A DNA stretch of 34,568 bases from Phycisphaerae bacterium (GTDB lineage: Bacteria; Planctomycetota; Phycisphaerae; JAAYCJ01). Positions 1-9,115 of this stretch are shown here, piece by piece. Every line of letters begins with the position of its first letter. Positions within the stretch are counted from its first letter, which is position 1. Under the pieces are notes generated by a model. The model saw nothing but the letters and a program-made list of their open reading frames with translations, did no database searches and was not told the DNA's origin. The stretch spans positions 1-34,568 of the forward strand of contig JAAYCJ010000248.1 in the NCBI GenBank assembly GCA_012729815.1. The letters are read 5' to 3'. The translations under genes were made by a program, and so were the position numbers.

Positions 1-3000
1 ACGCCTCCAGCTTGATCGTCATGATCCGGCACGGCAGGTAGTCGAACGCCACCACGCCGTTTTCGATCGTCAGTTCCTGGAGGCTGTTCTCTTCCATGTC
101 GCACAGGCTCGCCCGACGCACCGCGAACGGCAGATCGAAGCTCAGCCGCCCGCGCCCGCGAACGTTCGCCGACTCGTAGAACCGCACCACTGCGGCTTGG
201 CTGTCCTCAGCGCCCTTGAACACCTCCAGCACCAGGTTCTCCGGCTCCAGCCGTAGGAAGCTCTTCTCCGCCGGCGCGGTCCTGCCGCAGGCCGCCACGA
301 TCGGCGAGATGTTCAGCTCGCGCGCGTATCGCACCGTTTTGGCCTGGTTCCATCGCCCGGCGTGCGGGTACAGGGCGTAGGTGAATTCATGGAAGCCGCG
401 GTCCGCCTGCGGGTCCGGATTGATTGGCGCCCGCAGCAGCGTCAACCGCATCGTGTTGCCGATCGCGTCGCAGCCGAACTTGCTGTCGTTCAGCACGCTC
501 ACCCCGTAATCGCCCTCGGACATATCCATCCACTTGTGGCACGGCACCTCGAACTTGGCGATGTCCCACGAGGTGTTCCGGTGCGTCGGCCGATGGATGT
601 GGCCGTACTGGATCTCGAAGCACGCCTGCGTCTGGTTCACCGTCGCCGGAAACGCCGCCTTCAGCAGCGTCTCGTGCTCGCGCCAGTCCACCCACGTCTT
701 GAAATACACCACCGGGCAGTCGCGGTCGAGGTAGATCTCCTGCCGCACCCGGCTGTTCATCGCCTTCCACTCGACCGTGTAGCCGGCCCGCAGCGGCCCG
801 CCGAACGGCCGGATCTCAGCCAGCTCGATCCGCCCCTTGTAAGGCTTTTCGACGAAGATCCGATCGATCTCCCAGCCGCTGTGCTCCTTGACGAACGGCT
901 TGTCCTCGAAAAGCTGCAACTCGTTGCCCGGTCCGGCCAGGACCTCGCGGCCCGTCGTCTTGTCCACTACCGAATCGAGGTAACCGGTGACCCGGTTGAT
1001 CGCTACCCGCAGGCAATCGTTCTCGATGGTGCAATTGCCGACCTCAACCGCCCGTTCGACCGCGCCCGTGTCACAGCCCTTGACGATCTGGAGCGTCCGG
1101 TATCCCACCGGCGGCAGTTCGCCCGCGTCCACCACGGCCGTCCGGTCGTTGAGCCGCTGGAGCGGCAGCGCCGCCCCGTCCGCGCCGGCCAGTGCCTTGC
1201 CTTCGGGCAACTCGACCTCGACCAGGCCCGACCGGCTATGCCCAAGGCTGTTGAACACCGCGAGCCGGTCGCCGCCTTCGCCCAGCAACTTGCCGACCGC
1301 CTTGCGCTCCAGCTCGGCTGCCCCGTCCAACGCCTCGTGGTAGATCCGCACCGCGTCCTCGAACACGTCGTGGGCCGACGAACCCGCCATCACGTCGTGG
1401 AACTGGTTCAGCAGCACCTTCTGCCACAGCAACCGGAACTCCTGGGCAGGGTAATCGCCCGCGTCCGCCAGCAGTGCCATCGTCTCGGCCCGGCACAGGG
1501 CGAACTCCGCCCGGCGGTTGAGCTTCTTGAGCTCCGCGTGCGTGGTCAGCGTGCCGCGATGGAACTCCAGGAACAGCTCGTCCCTCCACTGCGGCAACTG
1601 CGACTTGCATATCTCGTACTGCTCATGCAGGAACTCGCCCACCCGCTGCCAGCGGCCGTCGATCCGTCCGCCGAGTTTGTCCAGCGCCCGCATCCACTCG
1701 ATCATCTCGAAGGTCACGCCGCCTCCGCCGTCGCCCCAGCCGAGCGCGTTGAGCAGCGCCCGCCGCGGCTCCTTGGGAAATCGCCGCTGCCAGCCCAGGT
1801 GAATGTCTACCGGGTCCGGCACGCCGTTGTATGTCGCGATCGCCGCGTCCGCCATCCACGGCACCGTCATGAAATACGTCGGAATCGTCGTCCCGTCCGG
1901 CCCCGTCCACTCAAAGAAGCTGTACGGAAACCGGTTGTACCGATTCCACGAGATCTTGGTCGTCACGAAAAAGTCGATGTTGCAGCCACGGGCGATCTGC
2001 GGCAGCGTCCACGGAAATCCAAACGTGTCCACCAGCCACAGCACCCGGCTCTCGACGCCCAACTCCTCGCGGAAAAACCGCCGCCCGTAGACGAGCTGAC
2101 GCACCAGCGCCTCGCCCGACGGCACGTTGCAGTCCGGCTCGACCCACATCGCCCCGTCCGCGTCCCACTGGCCCTTGCCCACCGCCTCCCGAATCCGTTC
2201 CAGAAGCTGTGGAGCGTCCTCCTTCACGAATTGATACAACTGCGGCTGGCCCTGCTGGAAGACGTACTCCGGATAGCGGTCGATCAGCCCCAAAGCCGTC
2301 GTGAACGTCTGGGCCGACTTCTCCCGCGAGACCGCGTACGGCCAGGTCCAGGCGGTATCGATGTGCGCGTGGCCCACGCCCACCAGCGTCACCAGGTCCG
2401 GCGTATCCTGCGAGAGCTTCTTGAGGCCCTTTTCCAGATGCTCCAGCCCGCGCGCCAGCGTCGCCCGCGCCGACGCTGCGCCGGTTGAAAAGTCGATCCT
2501 CGCCAGCGACGCCTTCAGCAACTCCGCCAGCTCCTGATGCGTCCCGCTGCCCGCCTCCAGCGTCCGCAGCAGCCGACGCACCGCCATCCCCGTATAGAAC
2601 AGCTTCGCCGCCGTCGGATCGAACCACACCAGCTCGAACGCCTCCAGCAGCCGCGGCCGGGCCTTGCCGATCGGGCCGTGGTCGCGGCCGGCGTAGAACT
2701 TCAACAGAAACTCCGCCTCCTTCCTCGCGGCGAACTCTTTCGGCAAAATCGAGATCTCATGACCGCCGAACAGGTGCGGCATTTTCGGCGTGAAACTCTC
2801 GTACTCCCTGCCGTCCAGGTACAGAATCGCCCCATGCCCCACACCGGTCTGGAACCCCACGTCCAGTCGCAGACCCAATACCCGCCCGTCCGTCGCCGCC
2901 GGCAACGCGGCCTTTCGCCGAATCCACCAGCACTCATCGTGCGTCCCGAACTCAAAAAACCGTCCCGCCTCCTGCCAGGCAAGGGCGTCGAAGTCCTCGC

Positions 3001-3139
3001 TGTGGATGTATCTGGCCAACGCCGTCCGCGCCACCTCCACCGGAAGCAGGTCGCGGCAGCTCTCGGCGATCAGCGCCCGCACATCGTCCAGCCGGGAATC
3101 CGAATACTCCACCAGTTCCGTCTGCAAGCGATCAGTCAT
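1..3139 (-). CDS. Alpha-mannosidase, glycoside hydrolase family 38 (3' end cut by window edge)
   Basis: The reverse strand is open from an ATG at 3139 (AGGAG seven bases upstream) to the window edge, giving 1,046 codons without a stop. This is about the full length of bacterial GH38 enzymes, so only a few C-terminal residues are missing. GH38 enzymes are retaining, zinc-dependent hydrolases of terminal alpha-mannose. Visible hallmarks are GHAHIDTAW (His259 and Asp261, zinc ligands by family analogy), WVEPDCN (Asp336, the likely nucleophile), LWLVDTFGF and NQFHDVMAG (His581, third metal-site motif). The C-terminal half has the beta-rich layout of the family. I see no convincing signal peptide (the start is MTDRLQTELVEYSD), so it is probably cytoplasmic. 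It lies 117 bp downstream of serA on the same strand. The exact alpha linkage cleaved cannot be read from sequence. Confidence 0.93.
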   Translation of the reverse strand, partial: MTDRLQTELVEYSDSRLDDVRALIAESCRDLLPVEVARTALARYIHSEDFDALAWQEAGRFFEFGTHDECWWIRRKAALPAATDGRVLGLRLDVGFQTGVGHGAILYLDGREYESFTPKMPHLFGGHEISILPKEFAARKEAEFLLKFYAGRDHGPIGKARPRLLEAFELVWFDPTAAKLFYTGMAVRRLLRTLEAGSGTHQELAELLKASLARIDFSTGAASARATLARGLEHLEKGLKKLSQDTPDLVTLVGVGHAHIDTAWTWPYAVSREKSAQTFTTALGLIDRYPEYVFQQGQPQLYQFVKEDAPQLLERIREAVGKGQWDADGAMWVEPDCNVPSGEALVRQLVYGRRFFREELGVESRVLWLVDTFGFPWTLPQIARGCNIDFFVTTKISWNRYNRFPYSFFEWTGPDGTTIPTYFMTVPWMADAAIATYNGVPDPVDIHLGWQRRFPKEPRRALLNALGWGDGGGGVTFEMIEWMRALDKLGGRIDGRWQRVGEFLHEQYEICKSQLPQWRDELFLEFHRGTLTTHAELKKLNRRAEFALCRAETMALLADAGDYPAQEFRLLWQKVLLNQFHDVMAGSSAHDVFEDAVRIYHEALDGAAELERKAVGKLLGEGGDRLAVFNSLGHSRSGLVEVELPEGKALAGADGAALPLQRLNDRTAVVDAGELPPVGYRTLQIVKGCDTGAVERAVEVGNCTIENDCLRVAINRVTGYLDSVVDKTTGREVLAGPGNELQLFEDKPFVKEHSGWEIDRIFVEKPYKGRIELAEIRPFGGPLRAGYTVEWKAMNSRVRQEIYLDRDCPVVYFKTWVDWREHETLLKAAFPATVNQTQACFEIQYGHIHRPTHRNTSWDIAKFEVPCHKWMDMSEGDYGVSVLNDSKFGCDAIGNTMRLTLLRAPINPDPQADRGFHEFTYALYPHAGRWNQAKTVRYARELNISPIVAACGRTAPAEKSFLRLEPENLVLEVFKGAEDSQAAVVRFYESANVRGRGRLSFDLPFAVRRASLCDMEENSLQELTIENGVVAFDYLPCRIMTIKLEA

Positions 3140-3256
3140 CGATCAACTCCTGGGTTCAGAAGAAAAACACACCGTCCGTTCGGGGGGTCTGCGCACACCA
3201 TACCGCCGGCGCCGACCGGTAGCCATCTTTTTCCATTCGCAGCCGTCAGACGCCGC

Positions 3257-4867
3257 TTACGCCTCGGTCTCCAGCTCCGGCAGCTCAATATAGTTCACGC
3301 CATCCATGAAGGGAAGCTCGGACATCTCCCGCAGGATTGCCTGGCTCGGCTCCTGGTCCAGCGCCAGCACCAGCACCGCCTTCTGCGTCTGCGTCTTGCG
3401 GCCGAAGGTCAGCGAGCCGATGTTGATCTTGTGCTGACCGAACAGGTTGCCCACCCCGCCGATCACGCCGGGCTTGTCGTCGTTGAACGAGATGATCATC
3501 CGGCCCGCCGGCACCATCTCCATCCGGTAGTCGTCGATCGCCACGATCCGCGGCAGCGATCGGCTGAACACCGTCCCCGTCACGCTGTGCTGCTCCTTGT
3601 CCGTCTCGAGCGTCGCCTCGATCAGGGTGGCGAAATCGCCCGCCGCGTGACTCTTGATCTCCTCCACCTCGATCCCGCGCTCCTTGATGAAAAGCCGGGC
3701 GTTGACCGCGTTGACCGGCTCATCCGATTGACCCTGCAGCAGACCCACCAGCAGGCTCACCGTCACCGCGCCCGCCTCCAGTTCCGCCATCTCGCCCGAG
3801 TAGACCACCTTCAGCTTCCGCGTCCGGCCCTGCGTGACCGAGCCGAGGATCTTGCCCATCCGCTGGGCCAGCGACGCGTACGGACGAAGCACCTTGGCCA
3901 GCGACGCGTCAAAACCGGGCGCGTTGACCGCGTTGATCACCTCGCCCGTCTTGAGCACCTTGAGCACCTGCTTGGCCGCGTCAATCGCCACCACCACCTG
4001 CGCCTCCTTCGTCGAGGCGCCCAGGTGCGGCGTGCACACCACATTCTCCAGCTCCACCAGTCTGCGGTCCTTCGGCGGCTCTTCCGAATACACGTCCAGC
4101 GCCGCCGCCGAGATCGTCCCCGCCGTCAGCGCCTGGTACAGCGCCTCCTCGTCGATGATCCCGCCACGGGCGCAGTTAATCACCGCTGCGCTCTTCTTCA
4201 TCAAGCCCAACTGCTCCGCCCCGACGATCCCCTTGGTCTGCTCGGTCAGCGGCGTGTGTACCGTCAGATAGTCGCACTGCTTGCACAACGCGTTGACGTC
4301 CTCCACCAGTTCGACCCGGCCCTTGAAGCTCGACTCCGTCGGCGAGAAGTACGGATCGAACCCGACCACCCGCATCCCCAGACCCAGCGCCCGCTCAGCC
4401 ACCGCACGGCCAACCCGGCCCAGGCCCACCACGCCCAGCGTCTTGCCCTCGAGCTGGCGGCCCATAAACTTGTTCCGCTCCCACTCGCCCTTCTTCAACG
4501 AATCGCACGCTTTGTACAAATGCCGGGCCAGCCCGAACATCAGCGTGATCGTCTGCTCAGCCGTCGAGATCGTATTCCCGTCCGGCGTGTTCATCACCAC
4601 GACCCCCTTGCGCGTCGCCGTCGGCACGTCCACGTTGTCCACCCCGACTCCCGCCCGCGCGATCGCCTTGAGACGCCCGGAATGCTCCAGCACCTCCGCC
4701 GTCACCTTCGCCCCGCTACGGATGATCAGCCCGTCATACTCGCCCACCACCTTCGCCAGCTCATCCGGCTTCAGGCCCACCTTCACGTCCACCGTCACGT
4801 CCTTCTCAGCCTGCAGAATATCCAATCCTTCCTGAGCCAGCTTGTCCGCCACCAGAATTCGGAACAT
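3257..4867 (-). CDS. serA: D-3-phosphoglycerate dehydrogenase (long form, ACT domain)
   Basis: Protein of 536 aa catalysing NAD-dependent oxidation of 3-phosphoglycerate to 3-phosphohydroxypyruvate, the first step of serine synthesis in the cytoplasm. Residues 1-100 and 285-310 form the substrate domain. The Rossmann NAD site carries GLGRVG (148-153), and the catalytic set is visible as Arg234 in CARGG, Glu262/263 in YSEEPP and His281 in PHLGAST. An intervening ASB-type domain (about 315-445) is followed by a C-terminal ACT domain (about 450-536), which in this family can bind serine or mediate oligomerisation. The length fits the long bacterial/mitochondrial form. I chose the ATG at 4867 because AGAAGGAAAGG lies just upstream and MFRILVADKL is the usual start; the frame stays open further upstream to 4954 but without family-like sequence. 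Confidence 0.97.
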   Translation of the reverse strand: MFRILVADKLAQEGLDILQAEKDVTVDVKVGLKPDELAKVVGEYDGLIIRSGAKVTAEVLEHSGRLKAIARAGVGVDNVDVPTATRKGVVVMNTPDGNTISTAEQTITLMFGLARHLYKACDSLKKGEWERNKFMGRQLEGKTLGVVGLGRVGRAVAERALGLGMRVVGFDPYFSPTESSFKGRVELVEDVNALCKQCDYLTVHTPLTEQTKGIVGAEQLGLMKKSAAVINCARGGIIDEEALYQALTAGTISAAALDVYSEEPPKDRRLVELENVVCTPHLGASTKEAQVVVAIDAAKQVLKVLKTGEVINAVNAPGFDASLAKVLRPYASLAQRMGKILGSVTQGRTRKLKVVYSGEMAELEAGAVTVSLLVGLLQGQSDEPVNAVNARLFIKERGIEVEEIKSHAAGDFATLIEATLETDKEQHSVTGTVFSRSLPRIVAIDDYRMEMVPAGRMIISFNDDKPGVIGGVGNLFGQHKINIGSLTFGRKTQTQKAVLVLALDQEPSQAILREMSELPFMDGVNYIELPELETEA

Positions 4868-4931
4868 GGTAATACCTTTCCTTCTCGAAAAACCACCGAG
4901 ATGATCGTTTTGACCTGCGCCGTCGGCCTCC

Positions 4932-4937
4932 ATTATA
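4932..4937 (-). promoter_or_regulatory. Possible -10 element upstream of serA
   Basis: A perfect TATAAT on the minus strand lies about 65 bases upstream of the serA start. No good -35 is found at 16-18 bp spacing (TTGAGA is only 11 bp away), so this is a candidate only. Confidence 0.4.
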
Positions 4938-5068
4938 CAAATCCCACCTCTCAACGCCCGCGGTCAGCTTGCGGCAAACCCGCCGGCCTCAGCCGCCCGG
5001 CCAACCCGTGCCCGCCGCCTTTTCCCTTTCCCATCCCGCCCCGTTTCTGTAGATTGACGGGCAACGCC

Positions 5069-5500
5069 ATGCCCAGAATCATCGCCATTGACTATGGAAC
5101 CAAACGCATCGGTCTGGCCGTCGGTGATGCCGCGCTGCGGATCGCCATGCCCTGGGACGTCCTGGACGCCCGCAACGACCCAGCCGCCGACGCTCAGACC
5201 GTCTGGGACCACCTCCGCCGCTCCGGTGATCCGGTCGAGACCCTCGTCGTCGGCCTGCCCCTCAACATGGACGGCACCGAAGGCCCGCAGGCCCAGCTCG
5301 TCCGGACCTTCGGCCAGGCCCTGGCCGAGCTCTCCAGCCGCCCCGTCGAATATGTCGATGAACGCCTCAGCAGCTTCCACGCCGAACAGAAATTCCGCCC
5401 GCCCGGCAAATCCCGCAACCAAAAATCCCGCAAACCCAACCGTCCCCTCGACGCCGTAGCCGCCGCCGTCATCCTCGACGCCTACTTCCGCCAGGAATGA
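5069..5500 (+). CDS. yqgF: Putative pre-16S rRNA nuclease / Holliday-junction resolvase-like YqgF
   Basis: Protein of 143 aa, the normal size for the YqgF/RuvX family, an RNase H-fold nuclease linked to maturation of the 16S rRNA 5' end (earlier named a Holliday junction resolvase). Family signatures are visible in order: AIDYGTKRIGLAVGD at the N-terminus with catalytic Asp8, VVGLPLNMDGTEG in the middle, YVDERLSS with its conserved Asp/Glu, and the C-terminal LDAVAAAVIL segment with the last acidic residue. The ATG at 5069 is chosen because the family always begins with this beta strand; the frame is open far upstream only as a shadow of genes on the other strand. Its start is about 200 bp from the serA start on the opposite strand, so the two are divergent. 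Confidence 0.93.
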   Translation: MPRIIAIDYGTKRIGLAVGDAALRIAMPWDVLDARNDPAADAQTVWDHLRRSGDPVETLVVGLPLNMDGTEGPQAQLVRTFGQALAELSSRPVEYVDERLSSFHAEQKFRPPGKSRNQKSRKPNRPLDAVAAAVILDAYFRQE

Positions 5501-5581
5501 GGCTCCCCATTTGCCTCAACCATTCCTGGACCTCCACGCATCGCCCCGTTATGATAGACCGCTTCGACAGGAGCCGACGCA

Positions 5582-6544
5582 GTGGCCCAAGAGCTGTTTG
5601 AACGCGAGCCTCGCAACCCGATCATCACGATCGCCGATCTGCCCTATCCGGCCAACGCCGTGTTCAATCCCGGCGTGGTTGAGATGGCCGGGCGGGTGGT
5701 GCTGCTGCTGCGGGTCGAGGACCGCCAGGGCCGTTCGCACCTGACCGTCGCCCGCAGCGAGAACGGTGTGGACAACTGGAAAATCGACCCTCAGCCGCTG
5801 ATCGCTCCCGATCCCGACTCGCCGCTCTACCCTTACGAATCCTTCGGCTGCGAAGACCCCCGGATCACCTGGCTGCCCGAGCTGGGCGTCTACGCCATCT
5901 GCTACACAGCCTATTCGCCCTTCGGACCCGGCGTGGCCGTGGCCACCACCAAGGACTTCGTCAGCGTCTGCAGGATGGGCCTGATTCTCCAGCCGAACAA
6001 CAAGGACGCCGCCATGTTTCCCCGCCGGTTCAATGACCGATGGGTCATGCTCCATCGCCCGGTCTCCGGCGCCATCGAGCACATCTGGCTCACGTCGTCG
6101 CCCGACCTCGTTCACTGGGGCGCGCCCACGCACCTGGTGCCCGAGCGCGGCGGACCATGGTGGGACGGGGCCAGGGTAGGGGCCGGCGCTCCGCCCATCG
6201 AGACGCCCGACGGCTGGTTCCTGATCTACCACGGCGTCAAGACAACCGCCTCCGGCGCGCTCTACCGCCTGGGCATGGCCCTGGCGGACCGGGATGATCC
6301 GTCTCGGCTCCTGGCTCGGTACAACTCATGGATTCTCAGCCCGATTGAGTCCTATGAACGCCTCGGAGACGTTCCCAATGTGGTTTATACCTGCGGGGCT
6401 ATTGTCAGGGGTGACCATGTCTGGTTATACTACGGTGGGGCTGATACCTGCGTGTGTCTGGCGCGGGCAAGGCTCGATCATCTGCTTGAGCAGATCCGGG
6501 CCAACCCGGCTCCACAAGGACCCGGTTCCGCGCAGCAGCCCTGA
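5582..6544 (+). CDS. Glycoside hydrolase family 130 protein (mannoside phosphorylase)
   Basis: Protein of 320 aa from a GTG start at 5582 with AGGAG nine bases upstream. GH130 enzymes phosphorolyse beta-mannosides, releasing alpha-mannose 1-phosphate, and share a five-bladed beta-propeller. Recognisable blocks are RNPIITIADLP and NAVFNPGVV near the N-terminus, LLRVEDRQGRSHLTVARS, the GCEDPRIT motif (residues 89-96, holding the acidic residue proposed as general acid), and GARVGAGAPPIETPDGWFLIYHG. The short length fits the compact GH130 subgroups acting on mannooligosaccharides or mannosyl-GlcNAc rather than longer ones, but the acceptor cannot be read from sequence. No signal peptide is visible. 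With the nearby GH38 mannosidase this suggests mannose-glycan breakdown. Some GH130 members are hydrolases, which is the main alternative. Confidence 0.9.
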   Translation: MAQELFEREPRNPIITIADLPYPANAVFNPGVVEMAGRVVLLLRVEDRQGRSHLTVARSENGVDNWKIDPQPLIAPDPDSPLYPYESFGCEDPRITWLPELGVYAICYTAYSPFGPGVAVATTKDFVSVCRMGLILQPNNKDAAMFPRRFNDRWVMLHRPVSGAIEHIWLTSSPDLVHWGAPTHLVPERGGPWWDGARVGAGAPPIETPDGWFLIYHGVKTTASGALYRLGMALADRDDPSRLLARYNSWILSPIESYERLGDVPNVVYTCGAIVRGDHVWLYYGGADTCVCLARARLDHLLEQIRANPAPQGPGSAQQP

Positions 6545-6602
6545 CGGAATACAATAAAAAACAAGGACTTACAACCGTAACTCGCCTGTACGGAGATGCC
6601 GA

Positions 6603-6944
6603 ATGGCCCGAAGAGAAGTCAAGATTCTCAAGTACACCAAACTCGGTCTGGTCGCGTCGATCCTGGCTGTTCTGGCCGCCCTGGGCACCTTGGTTGTCAT
6701 CCTCCACGAATGGGACTCCGCTGAAAAGGTCATCGACGCGGGCAGGATCACCAAGCCGATCATCCTGCTCGGCGCTTTCGCAGCGATCATCTTGGGATTT
6801 CCCGGTTTTCTGCTCAGCTTGGAAGGGGCCGCCGGCCTCCAGGGCAAGTGGCGGAAACTCGGATGGATCGGCTTCTGGCTCGGGGCGTTCGGAGCCATGG
6901 CGGGGTTGGTCCTCGGGTTGTGGTACTACTTCTGGAGGTTCTAG
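6603..6944 (+). CDS. Small three-helix membrane protein, unknown function
   Basis: A 113-aa protein that I do not recognise. After a basic N-terminus (MARREVKILKY) it has three hydrophobic stretches, at about residues 14-33, 51-71 and 88-110, so it is probably an inner-membrane protein ending in WYYFWRF. A CGGAG motif about ten bases upstream could be its ribosome site. It lies 58 bp after the GH130 gene and 19 bp before lutA on the same strand, so it may be co-transcribed with lutABC. Nothing in the sequence links it to transport: it is too short to be the lactate permease usually found with lut genes. Confidence 0.65.
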   Translation: MARREVKILKYTKLGLVASILAVLAALGTLVVILHEWDSAEKVIDAGRITKPIILLGAFAAIILGFPGFLLSLEGAAGLQGKWRKLGWIGFWLGAFGAMAGLVLGLWYYFWRF

Positions 6945-6963
6945 GACACCCTTGGCCCATTCC

Positions 6964-7698
6964 ATGAACGCTACCCTTTTTGTCACCTGCCTGGCTGATA
7001 CGTTCTATCCCGAGGCGGCGGTCGCCACGCTCCGCGTCCTGCGGCGGCTTGGCTACCACGTCCGCTGCCCCGACGGCCAGACCTGCTGCGGCCAGCCGAT
7101 GTTCAACGCCGGCCACTTCGACCAGTCCCGCACCGCCGCCCGCCACTTCGTCGACGTCTTCCGCGACGCCCAAGGCCCGATCATCGGACCTTCCAGCTCG
7201 TGCGTCGCCATGGTCCGACAGCACTACGATCGCCTCTTCGCGGACGATCCCGCCTACCGCCAGGCGGCTGCCGAACTGGCCAAGCGCACCTTCGAGTTCT
7301 CCGAGTTTCTGGTCAAGCACGTCCGCCTGGACCCAGCTGCGATGGGAGCCAGGTTCAACGACTCGGTGACCTACCACTACAGTTGCCATTTCCGCCCGCT
7401 GGGCATCGTCGACGAGCCCATCTCGCTGATCCAACGCATTCCCGGCATCGACTATCGGCCGCTGGAGCGGCTGACCCAATGCTGCGGTTTCGGCGGCACG
7501 TTCTCCGTGAACTTCCCGCACGTCAGCGAAGGCATGGTCCGCGATAAGGTCGATTGCATCCGCCGCACCGGGGCCAACTGGCTGATCTTCTCCGACGCCG
7601 GCTGCGCCATGAACATCACCGGCTACGCCAACCGCACCGGCCAGCCGATCCAGGCCATGCACCTGGCCCAACTCATCGATCAATCACTGGGAACCTGA
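6964..7698 (+). CDS. lutA: Lactate utilization protein A (CCG-domain Fe-S oxidoreductase)
   Basis: Protein of 244 aa, the usual LutA/LldE size. With LutB and LutC it forms the iron-sulfur L-lactate dehydrogenase complex that oxidises lactate to pyruvate at the cytoplasmic face of the membrane. It contains two copies of the cysteine-rich CCG domain: CLADTFYPEA followed by TCCGQPMFNAGH in the N-terminal half, and CHFRPLG followed by QCCGFGGTFSV and DAGCAMNI in the C-terminal half. These cysteines bind Fe-S centres in related heterodisulfide reductase and glycolate oxidase subunits. The ATG at 6964 gives the standard start MNATLFVTCL. It is the first gene of a tightly packed operon, its stop lying one base before the lutB start. 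Confidence 0.95.
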   Translation: MNATLFVTCLADTFYPEAAVATLRVLRRLGYHVRCPDGQTCCGQPMFNAGHFDQSRTAARHFVDVFRDAQGPIIGPSSSCVAMVRQHYDRLFADDPAYRQAAAELAKRTFEFSEFLVKHVRLDPAAMGARFNDSVTYHYSCHFRPLGIVDEPISLIQRIPGIDYRPLERLTQCCGFGGTFSVNFPHVSEGMVRDKVDCIRRTGANWLIFSDAGCAMNITGYANRTGQPIQAMHLAQLIDQSLGT

Positions 7699-7699
7699 C

Positions 7700-9115
7700 G
7701 TGGCGCCGAAATCCGACTTCTACAGCAATACCGTCGAAGCCACCCGCAAAGAGGGGCTGGCCCAGAAACTCTACAACGCCACCTACCGCCAGCACAGCGG
7801 CCGAGAGGCCATCACTCCCGAACTGGGCGACATCAATTCCTTTCGCGACCAGCTCGCCGAGGTCCGCACCCACGCCGTCCGAAACCTCGACCGCTGCCTG
7901 GCCGCCCTCGCCGACAACCTCATGGCCCGCGGCGTCCAGGTCCACTGGGCCAAGGACGCCGAAGAGGCCCGGCAGATCGTCCTGCACGTCGCCCGCGTCA
8001 ACCGCGTCTCCTCCATCGTCAAGAGCAAGTCCATGGCCACCGAGGAGATCGAACTGAACCCAGCCCTCCAGGCCGACGGCCTCGAGGTCACCGAGACCGA
8101 TCTGGGCGAGTACATCATCCAGCTCGCCGGCCAGAGGCCCGGACACATCGTCGCCCCCGCCTGCCACCTGAGCACTCAGGACATTGCCGACATCTTCCGC
8201 GAGAAAATCGGCTACGACGGACCGGTCGAGCCGACCGCCCTGACCATGGCCGCCCGCGCCGTCCTCCGCGAAAAATTCCGCCGCGCCGAAATGGGCGTCA
8301 GCGGAGTCAACTTCGCCGTCGCCGATCCGGGACTGCTCGCCGTCTGCACCAACGAGGGCAACGCCCGCTACGCCACCAGCCGCCGCATCCACCTGGCCGT
8401 GATGGGCATGGAACGAATCGTGGCCGACCTCGCCGGCGGCGCCCTGGTCATGAAAATGCTCGCCAAGTACAGCACCGGCCAACGCATCACCCAGTACACC
8501 AACCTGATCGCCGGGCCCTGCCCGTCCGACGGCGCCCAACAGGTACACCTGGTGATCCTCGACAACGGCCGAAGCCGTATCCTCGCCTCCAGGTACTGGC
8601 GGATCCTCACCTGCATCCGTTGCGGGGCCTGCGTCAACGCCTGTCCCGTCTTTCGGCACGTCGGCGGCCAGAGCTACCCCGGCTGTTACAGCGGTCCGGT
8701 CGGCACCATCCTGCTCTCGCAGTTCCTCGGCCTCCGCAAGACCGCTGATCTGGCCAAGGCGTGCAGCCTGTGCAACTACTGCGCCGAAGCCTGCCCGACC
8801 AAAATGCCGCTGCCCGAGTACATCCTCAGCCTGCGCGACGAAGCCGCCCGCGAAGGACTCGCTCGAACCGGCGAAGCCACCGCCATGAGCGTCTGGGCCG
8901 ACGTCCTCCGGCGGCCGCGAATCTACCGCCTTGGACAAAAAATGATGCGGTGGGTTCTTAGGCCCCTCAGCCGAAACGGATGGCTCTCCTGGATGCCCGG
9001 ACCGCCGGGCAACTGGACCCGCGTCAAGGACCTGCCGCTGCCCGCGACCCGCAGCTTTATCCGCCGATGGCGGTCCGGCGAATTCAATCATCCGGAGAAC
9101 GCCGATGGCCGGTAG
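7700..9115 (+). CDS. lutB: Lactate utilization protein B (ferredoxin-type Fe-S protein)
   Basis: Protein of 471 aa starting with GTG one base after the lutA stop. LutB (YkgF/LldF) is the electron-transfer subunit of the LutABC lactate dehydrogenase. The N-terminal two thirds form a LUD domain, with SGVNFAVADPGLLAV (201-215) and YTNLIAGPCPSDGAQQVHLVILD typical of the family. Two 4Fe-4S motifs follow: CIRCGACVNAC (Cys305, 308, 311, 315) and CSLCNYCAEAC (Cys355, 358, 361, 365). The C-terminal region, ending near FNHPENADGR, matches the family tail. The last 11 bases overlap lutC, indicating translational coupling. Confidence 0.96.
   Translation: MAPKSDFYSNTVEATRKEGLAQKLYNATYRQHSGREAITPELGDINSFRDQLAEVRTHAVRNLDRCLAALADNLMARGVQVHWAKDAEEARQIVLHVARVNRVSSIVKSKSMATEEIELNPALQADGLEVTETDLGEYIIQLAGQRPGHIVAPACHLSTQDIADIFREKIGYDGPVEPTALTMAARAVLREKFRRAEMGVSGVNFAVADPGLLAVCTNEGNARYATSRRIHLAVMGMERIVADLAGGALVMKMLAKYSTGQRITQYTNLIAGPCPSDGAQQVHLVILDNGRSRILASRYWRILTCIRCGACVNACPVFRHVGGQSYPGCYSGPVGTILLSQFLGLRKTADLAKACSLCNYCAEACPTKMPLPEYILSLRDEAAREGLARTGEATAMSVWADVLRRPRIYRLGQKMMRWVLRPLSRNGWLSWMPGPPGNWTRVKDLPLPATRSFIRRWRSGEFNHPENADGR

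Noticed and set aside
362-2488. Long plus-strand open frame (708 codons) rich in Arg, Leu, Pro and His
   Set aside because: It lies antisense to the GH38 mannosidase, whose motifs are complete on the minus strand, and its amino-acid composition is typical of a GC-rich shadow frame.
2537-5068. Plus-strand frame continuing upstream of yqgF
   Set aside because: It is antisense to the mannosidase and serA. Only the part from 5069 has family-like sequence.
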